A DNA stretch of 64,000 bases from Acanthopleura granulata. Lineage: Eukaryota; Mollusca; Polyplacophora; Chitonida; Chitonidae. Positions 34,150 to 46,000 of the stretch are shown here, one piece after another. The stretch is taken from assembly GCA_016165875.1 (NCBI GenBank), contig JABBOT010000001.1, positions 38,686,153 to 38,750,152 of the forward strand, in the 5' to 3' direction. The translations under genes were made by a program, and so were the position numbers. Numbering within the stretch: position 1 is the stretch's first letter; each line of letters opens with the position of its first letter. A model generated the notes under the pieces. The model was not told the DNA's origin, did not search any database, and was given only the letters and a program-made list of their open reading frames with translations.

Positions 34150-35357
34150 GGCCTCCAGGAGAACAATTGGTTATTGTCAGGTGATAAGCACAGAGACTTG
34201 TATGTATACCATGGGAGCATTGCATACAGTAGAGAGCCTGTGGCAGTGCTGTGAATGTGGATTAGGTCAAATGACACGTACACCCATGATCCGTCAGTCA
34301 AACATGATGTCAGATGGTTAATGTCAGGCCAAGGACATAGGCTTGTAACAGTTGGCTGTGCATCAGCCTGTGTATACTCACCTTGTCACAAGTCATTAGT
34401 GTACGAGGTTAGCCTTTAACACTATCTTTTTTTTTTATTTATCGTCATTAATTAATTAATACTGGATACAGCTATAGAGCCTATATATTTGAGAAAACCG
34501 TGCTTTCTACACACATATTATGTTTTAGTATGAGTGAAGTAACGTACAAGTTAATACGAACCTCACATGATACTTGGGGGTTGTATTTTTTTTATCAGAA
34601 TGCCAGACCATGTTGAATGAGAATAATTGATGAAACAGTGAGCTGTCATCATTTGAAAAATTCTTGACTGAATATTGCATTTAACAACAGTCGTATAGAT
34701 AAATAAAATTACATTATGCAACCAGCTGATTTCTTTTTTCTTAATATATCATTTATTCTATATAATGTTTAAAGTTCATGTCTCCTTCATAACACAAGAA
34801 TACAGTTCATCTTAATTTGAAGGGAATAAAGTTGATAAATCCTGAAGCTTACCATCTACAGTGAGGGTAAATTTATACGAAATATTCTAGGTCATGAACT
34901 TCGACCTCAGCATGTTGCATCACCTCTAAGCTAAAAGCAGCTAGGAATAATGTAAGGAAGGCATGCTCTGCAGAGCTTGTTCACAGTTGTCCTAAGAGAG
35001 CTCAGCAGTTAAGCTTAATGTCAAAGTGTGGACCTGTGCATGTAAGTGTACATTTTCTCTTGTATTACATGTAACTGTCTAGTGATTAATGTTACATTTG
35101 TAAATGTTGGTGCATGTGCTTGTATATTATATTGGTGCCTTCTGCACAACATATGTGTGAAATTGTTTATGTTATGTATATTAAAGTGCTAATATCTTAA
35201 GAAAGATTGTAGACTTCCATGAGAACCACTACCCTCAAGATACCATTTCTCCACCTTTGAAGATCTGAACTGGTCACTTGTCAGATTTTTTGTTGGTATA
35301 TCTGGGAAATTCAAGCTGTTATTTAGTGAAATGCACGATGTTTTTAGTTCTCTTCAG

Positions 35358-35424
35358 TGCTGAAGATCGCCACGATATGGCTGAGATATTGCCGATGTGG
35401 CGTTAAGCCATAATCATTCATTCA
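35358..35424 (+). mobile_element. SINE-like tail of a second family
   Basis: GATCGCCACGATATGGCTGAGATATTGCCGATGTGGCGTTAAGCCATAATCATTCATTC resembles the ATATGGC...GCCGATGTGGCGTTAA(A/G)CC tail known from molluscan retroposons, ending in a CATT repeat. Recognition is from memory and not checked against a database. Confidence 0.5.
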
Positions 35425-37512
35425 GTGCTGAAGATTATTAACAAGCCAAGTGCTAAACATGACATTTAAATAACACAACGTTCTATTGCAAGATGATTAT
35501 CTGCATGTATTATGCAGGGAAGCATTCTTACATTGTGCTCTTTATTGTAGTTGAAAACCCCATTAAGTTAACGTGTCAGTAAATAGATGATGCAATGTTG
35601 ATATATATGTATGGACTCTACTCTGAAGTTTTGATGGGTAATTTTGATAAAAGTTTCTTCATTATTTCTCTCCATGTTAATTCCTTTGATATTCCTACCT
35701 TTTTGAAGAGCCAGAGTAAAAAGAGAGGAGAATTCCCATCTGACCACCTGACCGACCAACCCTACTTTTCCTCATAGGACCACGATGTGCTCAACAGACT
35801 GCTTTAAAAGGAAGAGGCAGAAAATCAATAATACGTGGTATTTAATGAAAGTACAAGACTTTTGCATATTAATGATATAAAATTCTAATTTTTCTGTAAT
35901 GTCTGTTGCTGTTATATAGAAAACACATCTTCCATTTCAACACAACCATTGTTTGAGGCCATGCCACCATTAGCCAATCAGAACGCTTTTTACAAAGGGC
36001 CCTTGAAAAGTTGTTGATGTATTGGACGCACTGTAGCCTTTTTTCCCAATGCGAACAGATGTTAATACAACAGTGGACATTTAATGACAGGCACACATAT
36101 TAATATTCAGGAGAAGACATTTAACATTAAATTTATTTCATTTTACTAGCATTAAATTTAAGTTTTTTAATTTTTGTCTGTTTTTAAACTAACATTCTGT
36201 CACATCAGTAACATGTTTAACCCAGACAGCATATGCCAGCAGCTCGTCCAAAACGAATGAAACATGCAGGTTTCTCTTGCAGGCAGTAACCTGGAGAAAG
36301 TTCCATGTGACACTTAGGCTCCTCCAAACAGGCTGAACAGGCAGTTGTCAAACATAGCCTGTGTATCTATCAAATTAAAAACACAGCATATCAAGTTTAA
36401 TGCCAGAGTTCACACACACAGAAAACAATATCAGGTGACCTCTTTGGATGTACCCAATGCACGAGGTTGAGAGAAAAAGGATAAAGCTTCATGCTTTCTG
36501 GTAGGACTTTATGAAAATCCGAACTTCTTTGTGATTGCCTGTGGCCCCTCTTGTGCTTACAATGGTATGACTCATCAGGAAAACACTGGACTGGTACAAC
36601 ATGACAAAGTTGAGGGGGTTATAGCTCCATTATTTGACCCCCCCAAAAACAGATGAAAAATATCTGTATATTAATGTTTTCCTCGAAATTTCTGATGTGT
36701 TTGTAAGGTAATAAAAAGGCTTGATATTTTTGCGAAAATACCATAGATATACATGCAAGAAAAATGACTGTGGCATCGTCTGCTAACAACCGGCCTGTTG
36801 TTTTTTTTTTGGTTTTTTTTTTTTTGGGCATATATCTAAAGCATTTGTGCAAAATAGCTCTGTGAGGAATTCGAAGAGAGTAGTGGTTCCCTGGGTACGT
36901 CCTACTCACTGACCACAGCCCTGAATGACTGCTTTTGCAAAACCACCTGCATGCACAAATTATTTAATGTTTTCCATGAAACAGAAATCATGTGAAACTT
37001 TTGCACTTTGGTAGCGAAAATAGAGCAGCTTTTACAACATGTACAAACAGTAATTTTCATTATTTCCTGCCTCTTCCTTTAAGAATGACCTAGCATTTGT
37101 CTTTTTTCAGATAGGAACACCTTGTCTTCAGTTAGATCCCTGCAGCATCCATTATAAACATTGTAGCCATGTGGTGCTTCTGTGTTGATTATTATTTAAT
37201 AATTTGTTTATTTGGTATTTTTGTTCAGATTTGAGTAAATGACATGTCAAAAATATATGTATTTTTGTTTACTTGCTTGAAACTAAATGACACTATGACT
37301 CTTTATAGTTACCTTTGTGAAAAACATTTTTATAAATTTTATAAAGACTCGTTTAATGATTTAAAAGTAAAAGTGAAGGATTTTTATACACAATACAGTG
37401 GGAGCTTTGGTTGTATTCCAAGCATCACTGCATTCAACAACTGTTGTAGTACAACTAATGTAGACGTCCTGGACATTTACTTTACGTGTATGTACGTTGT
37501 ATATTCAAATCA

Positions 37513-37645
37513 GGGACCAGTTTTATGAAGCATACGTAGTGCTAAGTAGCACTGAGCCAAGTGAACTTCATATTTGTATAACATATGTTGCCATGGTAGT
37601 TAAGTCTTACTTAGCTGAAGTATGGGGCATGAATCTGGCCCCAGG
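37513..37645. mobile_element. MITE family C-like element
   Basis: GGGACCAGTTTTATGAAGCATAC at the left is mirrored by GTATGGGGCATGAATCTGGCCCC at the right. There is no coding sequence in 133 bp. Termini of the GGGGCC type recur at 45903-46232 and 52340-52548. Confidence 0.5.
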
Positions 37646-37797
37646 TTTTGCATATGTGTAAAAGGACATTGACACAACCAGGATATTCTTTTGTTGTGCA
37701 TATAAATGACTGTAAAGTACAACATTCATGGTTGTGTACAGTATTAGAACCCATGTTAAAACAAATGCTAAAGACGGTACCGGTAGCTCAAAAAGCA

Positions 37798-38013
37798 TCC
37801 TAAATGACCTAAAATTTCATTCGTGACCAAGTTGCTAATTTTTCCTGATACTGAAAGTTCTTTTGATTTTAGAAATTTGTTTCGAGGTTTGTTTGGAAGA
37901 CCGGATGATACCCTTCTGTGAAAATGTGAGTTTCATCACCAAAAATAATATTTAATGACATTTATTTGCCTCTTTAAGAAGCACTTTTTTGGACGAAATT
38001 TTAGGTCATTTAC
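37798..38013. mobile_element. MITE family A, best-preserved ends
   Basis: The left end TAAATGACCTAAAATTTC is the exact inverse of the right end GAAATTTTAGGTCATTTA. Between them is the family interior, with TTTTTCCTGATACTGA, GGTTTGTTTGGAAGACCGG, AATAATATTTAATGACA and TTGCCTCTTTAAGAAGCAC. No open frame is seen. Confidence 0.75.
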
Positions 38014-38028
38014 GGTACATTGTATTCT

Positions 38029-38195
38029 GTTGATTTATTTATTTGATTGGTGTTTTATGCCATACTCAAGAATATTTCACTTATGCGACAGCGGCCGGCA
38101 TTATGGTAGGAGGACACCAGGCAGAGCCCGGGGGAAACCCACGACCATCCGCAGGTTGCCGCTGGCAAACCTGCTTTGTATCCAGCCGAAGCTTA
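38029..38195 (-). mobile_element. SINE 3' part, minus strand
   Basis: The sequence begins with the complement of an AAATAAAT tail and reads TGGTGTTTTATGCCATACTC, GCCGGCATTATGGTAGGAGG, AGAGCCCGGGGGAAACCCAC. It is truncated before the tRNA-like head. Confidence 0.8.
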
Positions 38196-38783
38196 ATTTA
38201 TACTTCTACAGCCAAGATCTTTGATAACCTTACCTAGTATATTTCACACCTATTGTGGGCCTAATGGCAGCCTTAAGGTCAGCAGTAATTGCACACGTAC
38301 TTTAGTTTCCTTCACCTGTCAAATTGAAAGTTGTGGTGAAAGGGGCAGAATCTTCAGTATAACACTTAACCAGCCTTTTTAAGGTAGCAATGTGTATGTA
38401 TAGTTAAAACCAGGCAAGGCCACATAATACCTGCAAATGGCCATGTGTTTGACACACACCTTCCAACATAAGGCCTAAGCCACAGCTAGATTTGAAAATG
38501 GGACCACAGTGGTCAGAAGGCTAGTCACTTGAATTGTAGTAGTCTACATGGCTTCTGCAGTGAGAAAGAGCTAGCATTATGCTCAGACACTGGCTGCCTA
38601 GAAAACTCCAGTGACCTGGATATCTGCCAGAAAGGTCAATGAATAAGCCAGCTGTCCCCCGTTTCTTACTTATAACAGGACAATCTTTCAAACTGAACTG
38701 AAAGTGTAAGTCAGTCAGTGAAACTTGTGGCTAAGTGTTAACAAACTTGTTAAACAGAACAGTTATTGTGTCCTGAGAGTATG

Positions 38784-39158
38784 TGTATAGCAGGTTTGTC
38801 TTAAGGTACGTGTGAATGCATGTATAGCAGGTTTGTCTTGAGGTACTTGTGAATACATGGATAGCAGGTTTGTCTTAGGGTATTTGTGAATACATGTATA
38901 GCAGGTTTGTCTTGAGGTATTTATGAATACATGTATAGCAGGTTTGTCTTCAGGTACATGTGAATACACATATAGCAGGTTTGCCTTGAGGTACTTGTGA
39001 ATACTTGTATAGCAGGTTTGTCTTGAGGTACTTGTGAATACATGTGTAGCAGGTTTGTCTTGAGGTACTTGTGAATACATGTATAGCAGGTTTGTCTTGA
39101 GGTACTTGTGAATACATGTATAGCAGGTTTATCTTGAGGTACTTGAATACATGCACCT
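38784..39158. repeat. 37-bp minisatellite, about ten copies
   Basis: Repeats of GTATAGCAGGTTTGTCTTGA with GGTACTTGTGAATACAT, period 37 bp with rare 3-bp losses. The long minus-strand frames here (DKPAIHVFT-type repeats) are a product of the array and not a gene. Confidence 0.9.
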
Positions 39159-39816
39159 TAAAACAAACTTTACAGAGATGAAAGATAATAACTCAAGTTT
39201 TCAAGATGGCCAGTTGATGGCTGTTATTTACATGTGTTAAAGTATCTTTGAGGTGGCGATTATAATAACGTGTTAAATGTATGTTTGTTTCGGAATGAGG
39301 TCATCCCTATAGCCTGTTGCTGCATGTCAATCTTATTACAGATATTTGTAATTCTGGTTTGTGCACTGTGTGCATGGAAGTTCACTTGAAAAGTACATTT
39401 TTCAGGATGTTCTATGTAAGGCCATCTTAAAAAAAAATCCTATGTTTGTATAACCCTATGAGAATGTGAAAAAAAATGGTAAATTGCTAAAGAAATTAAT
39501 TTTTGTATTCTTGGCTATTAAGAGAGTTAGGGATTTAAAAAAATTACATTTATAAGAGACAAATGAAAAAAGAAGAAAAAAACTTCAATCCAATTTCCCA
39601 ATATTAAAAACTTTAGTGAGGCCTGTTTTGGAGATTTGGATTACGCTCAACAAGCATGTTTTTAATGATGGCCTAAGTATGCCTTCTTAATTTAAGATGT
39701 ACATGTTTGCTCAGTTGTGTGAGTATGAACTAGTGAAAGCCAAGCTGTGCAACCTGTAATTATGAAAGAAACTGGCATGTGGTTTGCATTTCCCTGAATA
39801 TGACCATATAATGTCA

Positions 39817-39960
39817 GGGGGGTTTCTAGCCAATTTCATTTTATAAACTCAATTTGAACAAATCAGAAAATCAATATTATTTTGTTACCAGTGTATCCAA
39901 AACTCAAAATTTGTCTAAACCTCAGTTTTCGAATGATACAAAAATGGCTAGAAAAAACCC
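39817..39960. mobile_element. MITE family B, copy 2 (inverted)
   Basis: GGGGTTTCTAGCCAATTTC at the left and ATGGCTAGAAAAAACCC at the right are inverted ends. The interior CTCAATTTGAACAAATCAGAAAA is the complement of that in the 33979 copy. It ends about 80 bp before the first coding exon of ornithine aminotransferase. Confidence 0.65.
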
Positions 39961-40037
39961 TAAATGTACATTGTGATTGGAGAAGACAGTATAGTCAGCA
40001 GTTATACATTTTACCGTGGTTACTTTCTGTTTGACAG

Positions 40038-43000
40038 CTGCCTTCACCATCATGTTGAGCCGGTTTATGAACCCTGTTAGACTGTTGGGCTCCAGTCTGA
40101 ACGGTGTACGCTCCAAGTCCACAGCTGTTGCTACTAGTACATCAATAGGCAGTAAATCCCAGGCCGTATTTGACAGAGAGGACCGTTATGGGGCTCACAA
40201 CTATCACCCGCTACCAGTTGCGCTCGCCAGAGGCAAAGGTTCTAAGCAGATTGATTCATACTTATAGTTTACTGAAGTTTGCTGGAGACCACTTGGTTTT
40301 CACCAATATGACAGTGGTTTTCTCTGGGCAGTCCAGTTCCTCCACCCATAAGCCTAACCGCTGTCATGTAAGGGAAACATTTTTGAGCAAGGCTATAAAC
40401 ACCAATGAAATAAGTAAAATAATCATGTAAGTTAAAAATTCTGGAGGATAATGTTATGCAGTGTAAAATGAATAAACATATAAATATATGAAGTATATAA
40501 TTTTGTGATTTAATTTTACATCCACTTTGTATGGCTTACTCTGTGGGTGAATAACTATGGGAAAGTTTGCTGATTACCTGCCAAATGCCAGTGGTTTATT
40601 CCAGGTAAACCTGGTGCCCGTAGCATAACATGCACATTACTTCCATGGCAACCAGTACTGTACATGTAGGTATCAGGTTGCCTTGGAAGTGATGTGCTAT
40701 GTGCTCTTGTGAAATTGTCCCACAGTTCATCGAGTCTAGACAACAACCATCGTAGTAGTGAAATATTGTTGAGTATAGCACTAAATATCAGTCAATCAAT
40801 CAATCAGCTTAAGTTGTCCCTTGAATTGATTCAAGCTAATCCTATACATGTAGATGCATGTAGTAAATTCTGCTATGCAAAATAGATATTTTGCTGTTTT
40901 TTAGAGTGCATTAGCAGGGATGGATACAGGATCTCATTGTGTCCGTTAAAAGGAATCTTCTAAAAAGTCAAATGAGCAGGAATTTGAAAAAATCAAATAA
41001 TTTTATCACAAAAAAAAAATCAGGTTTTTTTTATTATTAAATTGGTACCTCAAAATACGATCAAGTATTCTACGTGTACAAAAGGTTGTTAACAATATAG
41101 TCGTGAATTACAGATTAACAGGCGGACTACTGGTGGTTTCGTGAGCGTGAGACCAGTATTTGCTCGTACATACGCAGCTGTTTTGGTCCATTATGTCTCG
41201 CTGTGCTTGACGAGAACTTCTTCAAAAAATCAAATAAGCACCCTAGAAAAATTCCTGGATCCAACACTGAGTAGGCCTTGCACTTAGCAGGAATGGTGTT
41301 GTTTAAATGACCTAGAATTTCGTCCATGTCAAAGTTGCTCATTTTTTCTGCTTGTGAGAGCTCTGTTGATTGTAGAAAGGTCCTTTGAATTTTTTGGGAA
41401 GGTAGGATGATAGCCTACTTGGAAAATATAAGTTTGAGTACTAACATTAATATTTTGTGACATTTATTTGCCTTTGGAAATGTACTTGGGGCTAAATTTA
41501 TAGTAATTGTATACACTAAAATACAACATAACCATATTTTAACAGTATTTATGTATTTGCCCATGTTCAGGTGTGTTTGTATGGGACGTGGAGGGTAACA
41601 AGTATTACGACTTCTTGAGTGCGTACAGCGCTGTCAACCAGGGTCACTGTCACCCCCGTATCCTGACGGCCCTGCGGGAGCAGTCCGAGCTCCTGGCTCT
41701 GTCCTCACGGGCCTTCTACACCAACGTACTGGGGGAGTATGAGGAGTACATCACCCGGCTGTTTGGCTATGACAAGGTCCTCCCCATGAACACAGGTTAG
41801 CAGCGCAACACGGGCTTTATAGTAGTGCTTCATTAAAAATGGAAACATATAAGGCTGCGAGTTAAACTGAAGGAGAGAGAGTAATATGAAAGCAGAGAGA
41901 TACTAATTTTGTATTCTGTGAACACCACTGTAAGAGACACTTGAAAATTTACTTTAAGTCTAGCACTAATATCAGTTTGAGCTTTTAATTTGTCTTAGTT
42001 GTTAATATTATTATTGTGAATAATTCATGTGTAAACCTCTGTAAAACCCTCAGAGTTGAAATTTTCTAAATTGACAGTTTTACTACAATGGAATTTATTC
42101 ACAAAGGTGAAAACAAAATATAATGATGAAAAGTGGGCTTTTGGAGCTGAATATTATTAATTGCATTTTAAATTGCCGTTCTGTTGCCAATATTGCGAGT
42201 AATTGATCTGTAAATGATCACATACAAAACCGTCAGACTTTTTGTAAGGACCCAGCTCAATAAGTGTTGTACTGACGTCAAATTTTGAATATTAACAGTT
42301 TACCAGTATCATACAGAAATATCAGTTGCATACAAAAGAATTTAATGGTTAAATTGTTACCAGTAACACAATAAGTCAGCATTGACTGTTTTTGTGCTCA
42401 GGAGTGGAAGGTGGAGAGACAGCCTGTAAACTGTCCAGGAAGTGGGGGTACAAGGTGAAGAAAATCCCTGACAACAAGGCCAAAATCATCTTTGCTGAGG
42501 GCAATTTCTGGGGCCGAACCCTAGCTGCCATATCCAGCTCTACAGATCCCTCCAGTTATGATGGATTCGGCCCATTCATGCCGGGTTTTAGCACCGTACC
42601 CTACAACGATCTAGCAGCATTAGAGGTCAGTGTTCTGCTATATCAGAATTGCCACAAGGCTCATCAGGATTTGCCAGGTTCAATTTTGCGAAATCCCTTT
42701 TGCTCTTGTGCAGAGTGATCTTTTTCTGATTAAATTTATTTTTGCATCTAGCAATGAATTTTGAACGCGCAAACTGGGTAGGAGAAAACAACTTGTACCT
42801 GAAAAATCAAAAAACTTTATTTTATAATCTCCATATTTTCTTGATCCCGGACAAAATATTTCATGAAAACAACCACTTGCTTATGTTGACCACACTTGTA
42901 TGTTACAATAAAGTACCTGCTGAGGTCAAATTGCAACGTTTTGATAGTTTATTTTAGAAACATGTTTTGACATTTAGGGTGTAAGATAATATCTTACCAA

Positions 43001-46000
43001 CAAAAAAAAACAACATAATTTTCTGCACCAAAGTAATGTTTTATAACCTCTAAAAATGCATTTTTCTTTGGAGGAATTTTTAGAGTAAATATCATTGTTG
43101 TGTGTCTTGTATATAGTCAATCAAATATGAATTAAATCTGATCTTCCCAGAGAGAGCTGCAGGACCCCAATGTGTGTGCATTCATGGTGGAGCCAATCGA
43201 GGGAGAGGCAGGAGTTGTGGTTCCTGATCCAGGCTACCTCAGCAAAGTGCGAGAACTCTGCACCAAGCACAATGTGCTGTGGATAGCAGATGAGGTCCAG
43301 ACTGGGCTGGGAAGGACAGGCAGGTGGGTTGAGGACTGGCAAATCTTTTGTATGTGTGGGTGTATACATGGTGAAATGTGGACCAGCTGCAACTAGCAAG
43401 ATTGCCCTAAATGACCTAAAATTCTGACCATTTCTAAGTTCCTCATTTTTCCTGCATCTGTGGGTTCTATTTGATTATGGAAGGATATTTTGAGTGTTCA
43501 ATTTGGAATGTAGGGTAAACTCCTACTGGAAAAAAGGTAAATTTTAAAAATTGAATTTTAGGCCATTTTTTTACTTCTAAAAATGCACTTACAGTATTTC
43601 ATTGGTTTTGTGTTTTAGCTTGTGTTTCTTAGTTGATACTTTATGTCCAGTTCAAGAAAATTTCGCTGAAATGAACGTAATGAGGTTTCTGGATGGAAAA
43701 AAAAACAGGGTAAACCACCCACACCTGACAAGTCCATTGGTTGAGGAACAGACCGGGATGATCAGCTCTCAGTGGTGCCCTCTGTGGTGAATTAGATGAA
43801 GAAGCCCTTTTATTACTGAAAGTCATTTTACCATATGGTCTTTTTTGTGACAAAGACAGATATTTAGCATTCTAGATTTCATGTTTGGAGTAAATGGAAA
43901 TTCCAACACAGCTTAAGATCTGTTTGTTAGTATGTGCTGTGAAAAGTGATGTAAAAGCCCATCCCCACTGCAGGTGACAGCTACAACTGCAATCGCAACT
44001 GCAAGCTCGAAAACATATAACATTCTTTAGTGTGTAGTGCCGTCCCTTCTGTCGAATTCATGTCATGACGAAATCAGGACGACATTGATGTCACTGAGCA
44101 AAGATGGAACTGGTTCTGTTTTATCGCCATTTGTGTTCATGTGGCAGGCAGTGGGGACAGTAGGCAACTTCATGTAGGTGCAGGTGTGGTTGTTGCCTGC
44201 AGTGAGAATGGGCCTTTAATCTGTAACTCCTTGGTATGTATTTGTTATAACTGACGTGTAGACCATGTATAGCATTGTATCAGTGTTGGATACATGTTTC
44301 TCACCTGTGTTGTTGTTGTTGTAGGCTGCTATGTGTGGACCATGAAAATGTTCGTCCCGACCTGGTTGTGCTGGGAAAGGCCTTGTCAGGTGGAGTCTAT
44401 CCTGTAAGTGTGCAGCCACAAAATCATCATTCAATTTAACAACCAAATCAGTTTTTATGTGAATAAAAACTTCAGATATATTTGTTTGGCTAACTACCTA
44501 ATTGCTAATCTACCTAACTGTTGTTAACCACATACAAACTCTGTAGTGTTACCCCGTATTATTCGAAATACCTCTTTAAGAAGTTAAACCATTTCAGTTG
44601 TTTGAAAGGTGGGAATTATTTTATATAACAAGAGAATTATCACATACCTTTATATACGGATGTGATTGATCAGATGATAACTGAAGATGGCCATTGCTCA
44701 TTATCATCATTTGATTTTATGTTTTGAAATTTTTAAGATTTTATCTTGAAAATGTAAAATATAAATATTTACAATCACAAAATACATCGACAGAAGCAGT
44801 GAACCATTTTGTCCATTAGAACAACTGTGAATGGTTCAAGGAGAGCAAAAATAGAACACTCTTACTGGGGTCATTATTTACATGATTTATTCCCACATTC
44901 ATATCTTCATTATAATACTAATATTGATCAAAGTATTGTCAGTTACAGTCTGTAATATAAAATTTGATGACCAAATTAAATACTTCAAGTGGGGAGGTAA
45001 AATATGTCAGATTTGCAAATCATATTTTGTTGAAACCAGGGCATACATTTTGAAGCTGAGATATAAGTGTTTACATTTATGTTCTTCTTGTGTTTATATT
45101 CTGCTTTTAGTTTGGTGCGTAATTTATAGAATCCCTGGACATTTCATGTGGTAATCACGCCGCCTCTGTTTTACTCTATAGGTGTCGGCCGTGCTGGCAG
45201 ATGATGAAGTGATGTTGTGTATACAGCCAGGAGAACACGGCTCCACATACGGGGGCAATCCCATCGCCTGTAAAGTAGCCCTAGAGGCTTTGCAGGTAGG
45301 ACACTTTTTTCTCAATTTGTTTCAGCACAATCTTAGCTACTTGTCAGCTGGGACAAAGCAATTTTATGCATTATTTCAGTTAAACATTGAGCTCTGTTTT
45401 CAACAATTTCTTATATTTTCTGCCTGAGTGTTTAATCCCAAAACCTGTTGGTTGTTTCTGGAATTCATTTAATGAAGGCCAAGTTGGCCTTCAGATCCAT
45501 CCTAAAACAGCAGCATGTATCAGTGTCTCACTTGGATTGACAAGAATGGGACCTATATTTCCTCTCTTGCAAATATGAATCTATATTGAAATCGAAATGT
45601 TTTTGAAATCGAAAGAATATTTCTTTCCTGCTTACCAAAATCATTTTTTGGTACGAGCCATGAACTACTTTATACATCAGTCAAGCAGATTTTGAGAACA
45701 CTGTCTTTTAGCATGATTCCCCTATCATTTGAAAAGGACAATTCACTTCACAGGAGGCCTGAGTTCAAGAGAAGGAATACAAAATCCCACTCTCAGGATA
45801 TTGCTGCTAATGTTAAATGGCACTTTGTTTTATTATTGGAATGGAAAACAGGCAACACTATATCTGAGAATTTCAGGTGACTACCAATACTTGTCAACTT
45901 CAGGGGCCCGTCTTACAAAGTTGGAATAGCTTACCTCAGACGTAGACGTTTACGTCCGCTTTAGTGGCGGCTTCAGCCAGCTCCTAGTAGCGTCTTACTT

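Larger units (their letters stand above)
29625..40037. other. Gap between heparanase and ornithine aminotransferase genes
   Basis: About 10 kb with no supported protein-coding exon. It holds SINE pieces, a fold-back element, two MITE families and a 37-bp minisatellite. A possible non-coding first exon of the downstream gene is noted at 31611-31729. A poly-T tract lies at 32759-32793. Confidence 0.5.

Noticed and set aside
38763..39156. Two long minus-strand frames with repeated DKPA-type motifs
   Set aside because: They are produced by the 37-bp minisatellite in two frames and have no homology or splice context.
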